Below, one piece after another: positions 1-9,972 of a stretch of DNA of 64,000 bases; position 1 is the stretch's first letter, and each line of letters starts with the position of its first letter. This DNA comes from an uncultured Clostridia bacterium (GTDB lineage: Bacteria > Bacillota > Clostridia > Lachnospirales > Cellulosilyticaceae). Both the position numbers and the translations under genes were made by a program. The notes below the pieces were generated by a model, which was given only the letters and a program-made list of their open reading frames with translations, made no database searches and was not told the origin of the DNA. Where the stretch lies: the NCBI GenBank assembly GCA_937981575.1, contig CALJNR010000043.1, forward strand, positions 1 to 64,000, in the 5' to 3' direction.

Positions 1-12
1 TGCAGACACCTT

Positions 13-1206
13 CTAGCCATTTATATAGGCAGGATCTTTAAATAGTTCATAAGCCAAGAGTATGAATTCAAGGCTTATTTTAAAAACAGGCGTTTTTTTG
101 GATAAGTTTATTTGGGCAGGCTGAGTCATTTCCATAAGTTCACTTATAAAGTCCTTTAGATTATATATCCTGAAACGTTCCATTTGGTTTTCTAAAGCAA
201 CGATTTCAAATAAAGCTGTCAAAATATCTTCGTGGGTGCAGCGTATATCTAATTTTAAAACACGAGCAAGTTTTGGAAAGATTTTTTCAAGCAGCAGACG
301 CGCAGGATCCATTTCTGTATAAAGAGACAGAGATAAAAGACTGCTTATTTTTAAGATGGTCTCTTTGGATAATAATTTTATAAGACTAAAGAAAAAGTCA
401 TTTTTTTCAAACTTAATATAGTATTTTTGACCTTTTAAATGATAAAGGGCTCTTTTAGCATCATAATAGCCTAATTTAAGATTACGTTGGATAAGGGTAT
501 TATCAAAAATGAGTGTATTGCCTAAATCCTCTGATGGAATGATAGAAAGTATAGACGCCCGAGGAGAAGCAGGCTTTTGGGAAATACCTATTCCAAAAGT
601 TCTTACAGCAATAATTTCATTACAATCCTTTTGAACAAGTAAGTTAATAGGGCAATTATCGTAAATGCCGCCATCGATAAAATATTTACCGGCAATGGGC
701 TCAAGCTTGAAAATAGGAAAGTTTGCACTGGCCATAAGATAAGAAGTAATTTTCCCGGCAGGAATGTCTTCTTTATAAAGCTCAAGGGGTTTAAAATCAG
801 AAAGAGATACAGTAATCATTCCTAGGTCCACGGGTGAAGAGCGTAGTTTATCTTCATCAATATACTCGTCTAAAAGTTGTTTGATTTTATTTGTATCAAG
901 GCCCTTGTTTGCGATAAATTCTTTAATTTTAATTGAGAGGTAAGAAATCGTATCCAAATCTATTTTATTATTTAAGATATTTTGAAGTTTAGTATCCTCA
1001 ATATCAAAAATTAAAGAAGTTGTCATATTCTCCCAAAGGTTATAGCCAATTTCAAAGTCACCCTGAACGATAATAGCCGCATTAAAAGCACCAATTGATG
1101 TTCCTGCAATAATATCAAATTCATAACCTTCTTCAATAAGTGCTTTGACAGCCCCCATGTGAAAAGCACCTTTAGCCCCTCCGCCTTCTAATGCCAATCC
1201 GAGCAT
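13..1206 (-). CDS. Patatin-like phospholipase (RssA/NTE-type)
   Basis: Predicted serine lipid acyl hydrolase of the patatin family. The N-terminus has the oxyanion-hole motif GGGAKGAF at about residue 8. The nucleophile elbow is GTSIG at about residues 36-40, and the partner Asp is in IDGGIYDN near residue 177, so the Ser-Asp dyad is intact. At 397 aa it is longer than minimal RssA proteins (about 300 aa); the C-terminal 170 residues match nothing I recognise. No signal peptide is seen, so it is probably cytosolic or membrane-associated. The gene stands alone, and its substrate cannot be inferred. Confidence 0.9.
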   Translation of the reverse strand: MLGLALEGGGAKGAFHMGAVKALIEEGYEFDIIAGTSIGAFNAAIIVQGDFEIGYNLWENMTTSLIFDIEDTKLQNILNNKIDLDTISYLSIKIKEFIANKGLDTNKIKQLLDEYIDEDKLRSSPVDLGMITVSLSDFKPLELYKEDIPAGKITSYLMASANFPIFKLEPIAGKYFIDGGIYDNCPINLLVQKDCNEIIAVRTFGIGISQKPASPRASILSIIPSEDLGNTLIFDNTLIQRNLKLGYYDAKRALYHLKGQKYYIKFEKNDFFFSLIKLLSKETILKISSLLSLSLYTEMDPARLLLEKIFPKLARVLKLDIRCTHEDILTALFEIVALENQMERFRIYNLKDFISELMEMTQPAQINLSKKTPVFKISLEFILLAYELFKDPAYING

Positions 1207-1274
1207 TATACCACTTCCTTAACTGTATTCATTATTATTTTATTATAATAAAAAGAAAGTATGTTTATTTCATG

Positions 1275-1353
1275 AAGTTTACAGTATAATGAAAAAGTTT
1301 TAGTTGATCGGGAAACATATCCTTAGAAGGAATTGAATAGGTGCTGTAAACTT
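1275..1353. repeat. 10-bp inverted repeat in the patatin/DUF503 intergenic region
   Basis: AAGTTTACAG at 1275-1284 recurs as its exact reverse complement CTGTAAACTT at 1344-1353, separated by 59 bases. A TATAAT hexamer directly follows the left arm. The repeat may be a widely spaced operator or chance in AT-rich DNA. Nothing else was recognised in this 270-base gap. Confidence 0.3.
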
Positions 1354-1484
1354 ATACTATTAATTAACATCATAAACTAAATGAAACTTGATGTCATTAT
1401 AAATGAATAAGGGGTATTGAGAAAGCATTGTAAACGAGAGGAATAATAAGATTTTTATCAGACTGGGAAAGAGAGGTGAGTCTT

Positions 1485-1766
1485 ATGTTTGTAGGCGTTA
1501 TTAAAGTAAAGCTGTATGCGGCTTGGGTACATTCGCTTAAAGAAAAAAGAATGATTGTGCAAAGCTTGATAGGAAGAACAAGAAATAAGTTTAATGTATC
1601 CGTTCATGAAATAGATGCGCTAGATATACATCAGACGATTATATTAGGGATAAGTACTATTTCACATTCCGAAGCACAACTTCATGCTGTACTAGATAAA
1701 ATAATTCATTTCATAGAAAGTAATACAGAAGCAGAATTAGCAGATATTGAAATAGAGATAATATGA
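1485..1766 (+). CDS. DUF503 family protein (YlxP-like)
   Basis: Small cytosolic protein of the DUF503 family. It shows the characteristic start MFVGVIKVKLYA, then HSLKEKR at about residues 17-23, and a C-terminal strand ending in Glu and Ile residues. The family is often called YlxP-like and has been linked to ribosome or translation-associated loci, but no reaction is established. The ATG at 1485 is preferred over an in-frame GTG at 1476 because AGAGGTGAG lies 4 bases upstream and family members begin with this motif. The stop codon lies inside a long palindrome shared with the convergent CAP gene. Confidence 0.85.
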   Translation: MFVGVIKVKLYAAWVHSLKEKRMIVQSLIGRTRNKFNVSVHEIDALDIHQTIILGISTISHSEAQLHAVLDKIIHFIESNTEAELADIEIEII

Positions 1767-1814
1767 CAGAAACCTGATACTAAAGGATATCCTTTAGTAT
1801 CAGGTTTCTGTCAT
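1763..1814. terminator. 52-bp perfect palindrome between convergent genes
   Basis: The sequence reads identically on both strands, with a core of about 23 bp per arm around GGATATCC. It overlaps the DUF503 stop codon and ends 7 bases before the CAP-gene stop codon. Its placement fits a bidirectional terminator, although the flanking T-runs are short. Confidence 0.7.
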
Positions 1815-1820
1815 AAAGAA

Positions 1821-2681
1821 TTATTTTCTTATGAACATTTGTGTCCAGTAATGCCCATTGGCATCATAGCCTATACCTATAAGTGTAAACTCCGCTTTTA
1901 AAATATTGGCCTTATGGCCAGGACTATTCATCCAACCCTGCATAACAGACTCAGGTGTCTGATAGCCCATAGCGATATTTTCACCCGCCATAGTATAGCT
2001 TATGCCAAAACTTTTCATCATGTCGAATGGAGAGCCATAAGTAGGACTTGTATGGTCGAAATAACGGCTGGTTCTCATATCCTCAGATTTTTTTCTAGCT
2101 ACACTTCTTAGGGGTTCATCCATAGATAATGAAGGCAGACCGACTTTTTGACGTTCAAAGTTGACGAGCTCTAATATTTTGTTTTCGAAAGCTGCAATTG
2201 AAGTACTAGTTGGTGCAGAAATTACAGGTTTGGGGATCATGACAGTAATTTTGCCGTTACGATAATCCGCTTGATAGCCAAAAGTTTCAGCTAAAATGCG
2301 CAGCTTAATGTAACTACGGTTATTTTTTATTTCTATTGCTCCAGAATAAGTTCTGCCATTTATTGTTAAAGTTCTTGTGCGTGAATGAGCTCTTGCAACA
2401 GTATGAGTTCCGGTTAATACATTTTTTCCAGAGAGTGTAATAGTTGGATCACGCCAATCTATAACAAGGCCTAAAGCTTCTCCAACGGCTCGAATAGGGA
2501 TCATAGTACTGTTTGTACTTGAAATATAAGGTCTATTAGCTCTTAGATCCAGTTCTTTGTTTTGTAAAAAAACAGAAATTGAATTTGCAGATACGTGTGT
2601 GAAGCTTACCGTCAAAACAAATGCAGCTATAATCATACATTGAATTGTTTTCATAAACTTAAAAGGGATATTTCTTTTCAT
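1821..2681 (-). CDS. Secreted CAP-domain protein with N-terminal stalk (Cu-amine-oxidase N-like) domain
   Basis: The precursor has a signal peptide: a basic start, a hydrophobic stretch at about residues 12-28, and cleavage near HVSANS. A copper amine oxidase N-terminal-like 'stalk' domain follows at about residues 35-150 (IPIRAVGEALG and a paired YIKLRILAETFG motif). A CAP/SCP domain (YkwD type) fills about residues 165-286, with NFERQKVGLPSL, YFDHTSP, AGENIAMG and the terminal HYWTQMFI strand. Bacterial CAP proteins are extracellular, with roles in the wall or during spore development; the activity is not known here. It is convergent with the DUF503 gene and shares its terminator. Confidence 0.9.
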   Translation of the reverse strand: MKRNIPFKFMKTIQCMIIAAFVLTVSFTHVSANSISVFLQNKELDLRANRPYISSTNSTMIPIRAVGEALGLVIDWRDPTITLSGKNVLTGTHTVARAHSRTRTLTINGRTYSGAIEIKNNRSYIKLRILAETFGYQADYRNGKITVMIPKPVISAPTSTSIAAFENKILELVNFERQKVGLPSLSMDEPLRSVARKKSEDMRTSRYFDHTSPTYGSPFDMMKSFGISYTMAGENIAMGYQTPESVMQGWMNSPGHKANILKAEFTLIGIGYDANGHYWTQMFIRK

Positions 2682-2862
2682 TTATCTAGCCTCCGATCAA
2701 TGTGAGTGAAAACAGTAAGTAAAATTTGTGTAAAGATATGTAATAATTATATAATAACTAAAGTAAGCCCACAATATGAAGCAGAAAATTGCCAACTAAT
2801 CCCTAGTATCAAATAGGTATTACTAGTATGATAGAATAAATTAGATAAGAGTCTAAAAAAAT

Positions 2863-2876
2863 CGAACATATGTTTG
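2863..2876 (+). promoter_or_regulatory. LexA (SOS/Cheo) box upstream of uvrA
   Basis: CGAACATATGTTTG matches the Gram-positive LexA/DinR operator CGAAC-N4-GTTCG with one mismatch in the right arm. It overlaps the -35 hexamer TTGAAA (2874-2879), so LexA bound here would block polymerase. uvrA is a standard SOS target in Firmicutes. Confidence 0.85.
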
Positions 2877-2902
2877 AAAAGGACTGGAGAATATGATATA
2901 AT
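2874..2902 (+). promoter_or_regulatory. Sigma-A promoter of uvrA
   Basis: The -35 TTGAAA (2874-2879), a 17-base spacer and a perfect -10 TATAAT (2897-2902) lie about 36 bases upstream of the start codon. The operator for LexA overlaps the -35. Confidence 0.85.
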
Positions 2903-2937
2903 GATTAAAACTATGTATGATCTAAGAAGGGGTACGT

Positions 2938-5766
2938 ATGAAGAATAAGATAATTATAAAAGGGGCTAAAGAGCATAATCTTAAAAATATAGATCTTGAG
3001 CTGGAAAGAGATCAATTTATTGTTTTTACAGGGCTCAGTGGATCGGGGAAATCTTCGCTTGCTTTTGATACAATCTATGCAGAGGGACAAAGGCGCTATG
3101 TAGAATCACTTTCAGCTTATGCAAGACAATTTTTAGGACAAATGGAAAAGCCAGATGTAGAAAACATAACAGGTTTATCTCCGGCTATTTCTATTGATCA
3201 AAAGACGACGAGCAAAAATCCACGTTCGACTGTAGGAACTGTAACAGAAATTTACGATTATATTAGGCTGCTTTTTGCCAGAGTAGGGATACCCCATTGT
3301 CCAAAATGTGGGAAGGAAATCAAGAAGCAGACTATTGATCAAATTGTAGATCAATTGATGGAACTTGAGGAAAGAACCCGCATACAACTTTTGGCACCAG
3401 TCGTAAGAGGACGTAAAGGACTGCATGAAAAGGTACTTGAACATGCCAAAAAACAAGGATATATCAGGGTACGTATTAATGGTGAAACCTATGACTTATC
3501 AGAAGAAGAGATTACACTTGATAAAAATAAAAAGCATACCATTGAAGTGGTTGTAGATCGATTAAGCATTAAAGAGGGAATAGAAAAACGACTTACAGAT
3601 TCAATTGAAGCTGTTATGAAGTTAAGCGGAGGGCTTCTTGTTGTGGATGTTATTGGACAGGATGAGATGCGGTTCAGCCAGAGTTTTGCCTGCCCTGACT
3701 GTAATATCAGCATAGATGAAATAGAGCCAAGACTTTTTTCCTTTAACAATCCTCATGGGGCCTGCCCTGTTTGTACTGGACTTGGAGAAAGATTAGAGAT
3801 AGACCCTGAACTCGTTATTCCTAATCCGAACTTGACCCTAAGACAGGGGGCTATAGCTGTGATGGGCTGGGGATCAATAGGAAATCCTGAAAGTTATGCT
3901 TATGCGCTTTTTAATGCACTCATGGATAAATATCAATTTGATTTAGATACGCCTTTTAAAGACCTTCCTCAAAATGTTAAAGATATTATTTTATATGGAA
4001 CGGGAAAAGAGACGGTTAAGTTTTCCTTTGCAGGAGAGTATAGCAAAAGAGAATATGAGTATGCTTTTGAAGGCGTGCTAGCTAATACAGAAAGACGTTA
4101 TAAAGAAACCAGTTCAGAGGCCATGAAACAAGAATATGAGGGCTTTATGACTAGCATTCCCTGCAGCAGCTGTAAAGGGGCGAGGCTGAAGCCGGAGGCG
4201 CTGGCCGTTACTGTGGGCGACAAAAACGTACATGAGATTACTCAGATATCTATTGGAGAATTAAAAAAGTATTTTGATACAGTTGAGTTAAATGAAAGAC
4301 AGCAGAAGATAGGTGAGCAAATTCTCAATGAAATCCATGCAAGGCTAGGCTTTCTTGTTGATGTTGGGCTGGATTATTTGACTTTATCAAGATCAGCTGG
4401 AACGCTTTCTGGCGGAGAGGCGCAAAGAATTAGACTTGCAACGCAGATTGGTTCAGGACTTGTAGGTGTTTTATATATTTTAGATGAACCAAGTATTGGG
4501 CTTCACCAAAAGGACAATGAAAAACTGATTCAAACGCTTATCAGGCTTAGGAATTTAGGCAATACGTTGATTGTTGTAGAGCACGATGAAGATACGATGC
4601 ATGCAGCAGACTGGATTGTAGATATCGGACCAGGAGCTGGTGAACATGGCGGAGAAATTATTGCATCAGGCCCAATAGATACTATTTTAGCCTGCGAACA
4701 GTCTGAAACCGGTGCATATCTTAGCGGTAAAAAGAAAATAGAGGTTCCAGCTGTCAGGAGAAAGGGAAATGGAGAATTTATTACCGTTAAAGGGGCGAGG
4801 GAAAATAATCTTAAAAATGTTAAGGTGAAGCTTCCACTTGGGACTTTTACATGTATTACAGGAGTATCAGGCTCAGGAAAAAGTACGCTCATTAATGAAA
4901 TCCTGCTGAAAAGGCTTGCAAGGGATTTAAATGGAGCAAAATTAAAACCAGGACTTCATGATGAAATTCTGGGAACGGAGCTGCTTGATAAAGTGATTAG
5001 TATTGATCAATCACCAATCGGCAGAACGCCTCGTTCGAATCCAGCGACTTATACAGGGGTATTTGACCAAATCAGAGATTTATTTGCACAAACACAGGAA
5101 GCAAAGATGAAAGGCTACCAAAAAGGGCGTTTCAGCTTTAATGTGAAAGGCGGACGTTGTGAAGCATGTCAAGGAGATGGCATGATAAAAATCGAAATGC
5201 ACTTTCTGCCAGATGTTTATGTCCCTTGCGAAGTCTGTAAAGGAAAAAGGTATAACAGAGAAACGCTAGAGGTTAGGTATAAAGATCAATCTATATCGGA
5301 TGTACTGAGTATGACAGTAGAAGAAGCACTGGATTTTTTCAAAAACATTCCATCAATTGCCAGAAAGCTTCAAACGCTCTATGATGTAGGTTTATCTTAT
5401 ATCAGACTTGGACAGCCTTCTACTACATTATCAGGGGGAGAAGCGCAAAGAGTTAAACTGGCAACAGAGCTCAGTAAACGCAGTACAGGTAAAACAATGT
5501 ATATTTTAGATGAGCCTACAACTGGACTACATTTTGCAGATGTGCATAAGTTAATTGGCATATTAGATAGACTGGTTGAAGGTGGAAATACAGTTGTTGT
5601 GATTGAACACAATTTGGATGTCATTAAGACAGCAGACTACATTGTGGATTTAGGCCCAGAGGGGGGCTTAAAAGGTGGCATGATCATTGCAGCAGGAACA
5701 CCAGAAGAGGTTGCAAAAAATAAACAATCTTATACAGGCAAATTTTTAAAAAAATATCTTGGATAA
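2938..5766 (+). CDS. uvrA: Excinuclease ABC subunit A
   Basis: Damage-recognition ATPase of nucleotide excision repair; it forms UvrA2-UvrB complexes on DNA. The length (942 aa) is normal. Two ABC modules are visible. The first Walker A is GLSGSGKS (about residue 31) and the second is GVSGSGKS (about 640). Signature motifs LSGGEAQR occur twice. Zinc-binding pairs occur in the first half (CPKC near 118; CPDC/CPVC near 252-280), and the C-terminal finger is CEAC/CEVC near 740-770. The ATG at 2938 has AGAAGGGG just upstream. No uvrB is in the window; uvrC lies 1.3 kb downstream as a separate unit. SOS control is indicated by the LexA box. Confidence 0.98.
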   Translation: MKNKIIIKGAKEHNLKNIDLELERDQFIVFTGLSGSGKSSLAFDTIYAEGQRRYVESLSAYARQFLGQMEKPDVENITGLSPAISIDQKTTSKNPRSTVGTVTEIYDYIRLLFARVGIPHCPKCGKEIKKQTIDQIVDQLMELEERTRIQLLAPVVRGRKGLHEKVLEHAKKQGYIRVRINGETYDLSEEEITLDKNKKHTIEVVVDRLSIKEGIEKRLTDSIEAVMKLSGGLLVVDVIGQDEMRFSQSFACPDCNISIDEIEPRLFSFNNPHGACPVCTGLGERLEIDPELVIPNPNLTLRQGAIAVMGWGSIGNPESYAYALFNALMDKYQFDLDTPFKDLPQNVKDIILYGTGKETVKFSFAGEYSKREYEYAFEGVLANTERRYKETSSEAMKQEYEGFMTSIPCSSCKGARLKPEALAVTVGDKNVHEITQISIGELKKYFDTVELNERQQKIGEQILNEIHARLGFLVDVGLDYLTLSRSAGTLSGGEAQRIRLATQIGSGLVGVLYILDEPSIGLHQKDNEKLIQTLIRLRNLGNTLIVVEHDEDTMHAADWIVDIGPGAGEHGGEIIASGPIDTILACEQSETGAYLSGKKKIEVPAVRRKGNGEFITVKGARENNLKNVKVKLPLGTFTCITGVSGSGKSTLINEILLKRLARDLNGAKLKPGLHDEILGTELLDKVISIDQSPIGRTPRSNPATYTGVFDQIRDLFAQTQEAKMKGYQKGRFSFNVKGGRCEACQGDGMIKIEMHFLPDVYVPCEVCKGKRYNRETLEVRYKDQSISDVLSMTVEEALDFFKNIPSIARKLQTLYDVGLSYIRLGQPSTTLSGGEAQRVKLATELSKRSTGKTMYILDEPTTGLHFADVHKLIGILDRLVEGGNTVVVIEHNLDVIKTADYIVDLGPEGGLKGGMIIAAGTPEEVAKNKQSYTGKFLKKYLG

Positions 5767-5769
5767 AAA

Positions 5770-5804
5770 AATAATAACCACCTAATAGGGTGGTTATTAT
5801 TTTT
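5770..5804 (+). terminator. Terminator of uvrA
   Basis: A 13-bp stem (AATAATAACCACC and its complement) with a short loop is followed by a T-run and starts 4 bases after the uvrA stop codon. The flanking A-run also permits use from the convergent gene. Confidence 0.9.
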
Positions 5805-5829
5805 AAAAATGGAATGGTTAAGTCTAAAA

Positions 5830-6915
5830 TTAGTTTGTATTTACAGTGTAAGTATAGATTGAACGGTTTTCATAAGACCCTATAGTTCCAAAGCTAGAAT
5901 CTTTAATGACGCAGATAATATCATCATAATTACTATATTCTGCTTTAACATCAGCAATAATTTTATCAAGGAAGTATCTTAAGTCTCTCTTATTATCGCT
6001 GGTTAAATTGTTCCAGTCAGATCGTCTGTCTGTAAGATTGGTTCTAAGATTTGTTGTAAGTGTAACAGTTAATACATTATTTCTTTCTGTGAGATCAATA
6101 TAATTAATAGGAATGCTGAAGCCTATTGTATTAATATTTTTATAATCGCTTTCTAATTCTTTTTGGAAATCACTTAAAGAAAGGTAAGAGGCTTCTTCAT
6201 AGGTATAAGTACCAGTCTTTGAGTATCTATAAGAAGCAATTTCTTTATCAGTGCGGCTGTCTTTTAAAACACCTCTGATTTCAGTATCTTTATGTAAGTT
6301 TGCAATATCATAGCAAATTTCTTTGATGAATTGTTTGCGTTTAGATTCACTCAGTTTGGCAAAGTCACTGCTGTCATATCTGCTGTCATAAGATACGGTA
6401 AGTTCAAGGCGGCTGGATACAAGTTTTAAATTGAACTCCCAATCTATATTGTGATCAGAAGCATATTCTTTTTCAATTTTACTTAATGTACTGCTTAATG
6501 AAGTATTTGTTAAATTGCTGCCATCAGTGCCTGTTCCTTTATAAAGCTCAAGTTCTCTTTTAGCAAGATCAAGCTGTTGTTTTAGAGAGGCGATTTCAAA
6601 GTTTTTTGCTGCAATCTCTTGCTGAGAAGAGACAGTAGACGAAGCTTGACTGCTGATATAAACCGTATTGTTTGCCCAGTTAACATTTGCGCCCATGATT
6701 TCGCTGACTGCTCGGAGTGGGACATAAGTTGTTCCATTCACCATAAAGGGTTCAGCACTTAATGGTTTAAGCTGACCATTATATGATATTGCAATGTTGC
6801 TGTATACAGCTTTAAGTGTTTTGGTAAGGCTTGCAGCGTTTAATGCCGTACTAGATAATGCAATGCCAAGTCCCAATGTTAGACATAAAACTTTATAAGA
6901 TTTGAATTTTTTCAT
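5830..6915 (-). CDS. Secreted stalk-domain protein, function unknown
   Basis: 361-aa precursor with a signal peptide (MKKFKSYK start, hydrophobic core at about 9-27). A single copper amine oxidase N-terminal-like stalk domain covers about residues 35-95 (YNGQLKPL, VNGTTYVPLRAVSEIMG, NVNWANNTVYI). A coiled-coil segment at about 98-125 (EIAAKNFEIASLKQQLDLAKRE region) follows. The remaining 220 residues contain two similar strand-helix units, each with a Ser/Asp-rich 'RxDxSDF' or 'RRSDWNNL' patch, which may be an internal duplication. It is probably cell-surface. The catalytic residues of amine oxidase are not part of this domain, so no enzyme activity is implied. Confidence 0.8.
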   Translation of the reverse strand: MKKFKSYKVLCLTLGLGIALSSTALNAASLTKTLKAVYSNIAISYNGQLKPLSAEPFMVNGTTYVPLRAVSEIMGANVNWANNTVYISSQASSTVSSQQEIAAKNFEIASLKQQLDLAKRELELYKGTGTDGSNLTNTSLSSTLSKIEKEYASDHNIDWEFNLKLVSSRLELTVSYDSRYDSSDFAKLSESKRKQFIKEICYDIANLHKDTEIRGVLKDSRTDKEIASYRYSKTGTYTYEEASYLSLSDFQKELESDYKNINTIGFSIPINYIDLTERNNVLTVTLTTNLRTNLTDRRSDWNNLTSDNKRDLRYFLDKIIADVKAEYSNYDDIICVIKDSSFGTIGSYENRSIYTYTVNTN

Positions 6916-7062
6916 AAAATCCTCCTTACAGATTAAATGATATTTATAAATAAGAATTTATATTTATGTTTAGTATATATAAAATTTACCATAATTTCAA
7001 TCAATAATTAAGATATATAATAATTTAATCTAAGTGAAATAATATAGTAATATTGTCAGATA

Positions 7063-7071
7063 TGCTATAAT
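7063..7071 (+). promoter_or_regulatory. Extended -10 promoter of uvrC
   Basis: TGCTATAAT is an extended -10 element 38 bases upstream of the uvrC start; no good -35 is seen. No LexA box was found here, unlike at uvrA. Confidence 0.55.
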
Positions 7072-7108
7072 ACAAGAAGTTAAATCACTTTCGATAAAGG
7101 AGAAGAAT

Positions 7109-8944
7109 ATGTTTGACATAGCTGAAGAGCTCAAAAAACTTCCTGAAACTCCAGGCGTTTATTTAATGAAAGATGAACATAATCAGATTATCTACGTTGG
7201 GAAAGCGGTTAATCTTAAAAATAGAGTAAGACAGTATTTCCAAAGTTCTAAAAACCATTCCACAAAAGTTAAAAAGATGGTTCAGCATATTCAGTCCTTT
7301 GAATATATCATTACCAGGTCGGAAGTGGAAGCTTTAGTATTGGAATGTAATTTTATCAAAAAACATAATCCTAAATACAATATACGGCTTAAAGATGATA
7401 AACATTATCCCTATATTAAGCTTAATCTAACAGATGATTTTCCAAAAATGACTGTTGTAAGGCAAATGAAAAAAGATGGAGCTAAATATTTTGGCCCTTA
7501 TACAGATGTACAGGCAATGTGGGAAATAGTTGATATTATTAAACAAACATGGCTCCTTAGAACGTGCTCAAGAAATTTGCCAAGAGACATTGGGAAAGAG
7601 AGACCTTGCTTAAATTACCATATTGGAAAGTGTTTGGGGCCTTGTGCAGGGCATATTAATAAAGAGGATTATCGAAAAATCGTTGATGAAGTTCAGGATT
7701 TTTTAGGTGGGAAATACAACAAGGTAATCAAAGAAATTGAATCAGCCATGGCTCAGGAAGCAGAGCGCATGAACTTTGAAAAAGCTGCTGTTTTAAGAGA
7801 TCAGATCCAAGCCATAAAGAAATTAGAGCAAAAGCAAAGTGCGATTACTGAAGGCATGCATGATCAAGACATTATAGCCTATTCAAAAACATCTGAAGAT
7901 GCATTGGTGCAAATTTATTTTGTAAGACAAGGGAAGCTTGTGGGACGTGAACACTTTTATTTAAAAGATACTGAAGATGAACCGATTGAATCTATTTTCA
8001 GAGATTTTATTATACAGTTTTATGCAGATGCCGCCTTTATTCCAAAAGAGATTATTATAGAAAAAGTTCCAGAGGAAATAGACAATCTTGAAAGCTATTT
8101 GTCAGCCAAAAAGGGATCAAAAGTTAAGATTATTATGCCTCAGAAAGGAACAAAACACGGACTTTTAGAACTTGCGAGAAAAAATGCAGAACTTACTTTG
8201 GGACAGTTTGGTGAGCACCTCAAACAGGAAGAGCAAAAAACAACAGGAGCGTTAGCTGATATTAAGGCAGCGCTTCAGCTTGAGCAGCAGCCTAACCGTA
8301 TTGAAGCCTATGATATATCTAATACACAGGGCATACAATCCGTTGGGGGAATGGTGGTATTTGAGGGAGGCCAACCTAAAAAGAGTGATTACCGCAAGTT
8401 TAAAATTAAAAGCATTATCGGTGCAAACGATTATGGAAGTATAGAAGAAGTTATGGAAAGACGTATTACAAGACTGCTTAATGAACAAAAAGAAAACAGT
8501 TTTGCTAAAGTGCCTGATATCATCTTTATTGATGGAGGAAAAGGACAAGTCAGCAGTGCTCAAAAGGTACTTGATAAATATCAAATCAGCGTGCCCGTAT
8601 GCGGCATGGTAAAGGATGATAGGCATAGAACAAGAGGCCTGCTTTATGAGGGAAAAGAAGTGATTCTGCCAGCCGGGTCAGAAGGCTTTAAGCTGGTGAC
8701 AAGAATACAAGATGAGGTACACAGATTTTCAATAGAATATCATAAAAAACTACGCACGAAGGCACAGGTGCAGTCAGTACTGGATGAAATACAAGGTATT
8801 GGTAAAGAAAGAAAAAAAGCACTTGTAAGGCATTTTGGAAGTATAGAGCGGCTAAAGAGGGCATCGTGTGAAGAAATTGAGAGGGTTCCTGGAATCCCTA
8901 AAAATATAGCGGCCAATATTTATCACTTTTTTCACTCGAATTAA
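7109..8944 (+). CDS. uvrC: Excinuclease ABC subunit C
   Basis: Dual-incision nuclease of nucleotide excision repair. The 611-aa protein has the full family architecture. A GIY-YIG nuclease occupies about residues 14-95 (GVYLMKD, IIYVGKAVNLKNRVRQYF). A cysteine cluster lies near 155-180 (CSRNLP..CLNYHIGKCLGPC). The UVR domain is at about 203-238 and binds UvrB. The RNase H-like C-terminal nuclease is at about 380-540 (EAYDISNTQG, FIDGGKGQ). A tandem helix-hairpin-helix ends the protein (IQGIGKERK, VPGIPKNIA). AAAGGAG lies 7-8 bases before the ATG. Confidence 0.98.
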   Translation: MFDIAEELKKLPETPGVYLMKDEHNQIIYVGKAVNLKNRVRQYFQSSKNHSTKVKKMVQHIQSFEYIITRSEVEALVLECNFIKKHNPKYNIRLKDDKHYPYIKLNLTDDFPKMTVVRQMKKDGAKYFGPYTDVQAMWEIVDIIKQTWLLRTCSRNLPRDIGKERPCLNYHIGKCLGPCAGHINKEDYRKIVDEVQDFLGGKYNKVIKEIESAMAQEAERMNFEKAAVLRDQIQAIKKLEQKQSAITEGMHDQDIIAYSKTSEDALVQIYFVRQGKLVGREHFYLKDTEDEPIESIFRDFIIQFYADAAFIPKEIIIEKVPEEIDNLESYLSAKKGSKVKIIMPQKGTKHGLLELARKNAELTLGQFGEHLKQEEQKTTGALADIKAALQLEQQPNRIEAYDISNTQGIQSVGGMVVFEGGQPKKSDYRKFKIKSIIGANDYGSIEEVMERRITRLLNEQKENSFAKVPDIIFIDGGKGQVSSAQKVLDKYQISVPVCGMVKDDRHRTRGLLYEGKEVILPAGSEGFKLVTRIQDEVHRFSIEYHKKLRTKAQVQSVLDEIQGIGKERKKALVRHFGSIERLKRASCEEIERVPGIPKNIAANIYHFFHSN

Positions 8945-9021
8945 CAAGAAAGACAGTATCAAAATAGGGGGATAAATGTTATAATAAAACCGTTATGTAC
9001 AGTAGATGAGGAGGAGATACG

Positions 9022-9960
9022 TTGTATTTTGTAACAGTAAGTCAGTTAAGAGAACATTTTAAGCTTGAAATATTAACTCCAGATATTGATTATAAGGATC
9101 GAAAGATTACAGAATGTGATGTAAATAGACCAGCGCTTCAGTTAGCAGGTTTTTTTGATTATTTTGACCCTACAAGGCTTCAGATCATAGGTAAGGTGGA
9201 ACATACTTACTTAGAGAAAATCAGTGAGAAAGAAAGAAATAAGAAAATCAAAAGACTGATGGCCTATAAAGAAATTCCTTGTATTATTTTGTGCAGGGAA
9301 GAAATTGAGCCCTTTGACTGTATGCTGGAACATGCACGGAAAAATGGGATTCCAATCTTTAAGACTGATTTACCAACAACGAGTTTCCTGGCAGAAGCGA
9401 ATAGATGGCTTCATGTTGAATTAGCACCTAGAATCTCAATGCATGGGGTATTGGTAGATATATACGGTGAAGGTGTTCTTATTACAGGGGAAAGCGGCAT
9501 TGGTAAAAGTGAAACGGCCCTTGAGCTTGTAAGGCGCGGACACAGACTTGTTGCAGATGATGCTGTAGAAATCAAGAAAGTATCAGCCCATACACTTTTA
9601 GGATCAGCCCCTGAAGTTATCAGGCACTTTATTGAAGTGCGCGGAATAGGCATAGTAGATATCAAACAAATATTTGGTGTTGGATCTGTAAAAGAAATGA
9701 AAAATATTGACCTAGTGATTAAGCTGGAGCTATGGGATCAGAACAAGCAGTATGATAGACTTGGACTTGTTAACGAATATACAGATATTTTAGATATTAA
9801 AGTTGTTACCAATGCAATCCCGATAAGGCCAGGGAGAAATATTGCGATTATCTGTGAAACAGCAGCTATTAATTTCAGACAGAAAAAAATGGGCTACAAT
9901 GCTGCAGAAGCCCTCAATGACAGGGTTATGAATAATTTACAGAAAAATAATTTGAATTAG
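9022..9960 (+). CDS. hprK: HPr kinase/phosphorylase
   Basis: Phosphorylates and dephosphorylates Ser46 of HPr (and Crh), the signal for CcpA-mediated carbon catabolite control. At 312 aa it has the normal length. The N-terminal regulatory domain covers about 1-130. The catalytic domain shows Walker A GESGIGKSE at about 155-163, the capping acidic pair VADD near 177, and the HprK signature RGIGIVDI at about 206. The start is TTG, with a strong GAGGAGGAG ribosome site 6 bases upstream. It is followed after 12 bases by glcK, so sensing and phosphorylation of sugar are probably co-transcribed. Confidence 0.97.
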   Translation: MYFVTVSQLREHFKLEILTPDIDYKDRKITECDVNRPALQLAGFFDYFDPTRLQIIGKVEHTYLEKISEKERNKKIKRLMAYKEIPCIILCREEIEPFDCMLEHARKNGIPIFKTDLPTTSFLAEANRWLHVELAPRISMHGVLVDIYGEGVLITGESGIGKSETALELVRRGHRLVADDAVEIKKVSAHTLLGSAPEVIRHFIEVRGIGIVDIKQIFGVGSVKEMKNIDLVIKLELWDQNKQYDRLGLVNEYTDILDIKVVTNAIPIRPGRNIAIICETAAINFRQKKMGYNAAEALNDRVMNNLQKNNLN

Positions 9961-9972
9961 GAGGTAATAAGG

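Noticed and set aside
603-785. 60-codon ORF inside the patatin gene
   Set aside because: Same-strand shadow in another frame of a clear coding region.
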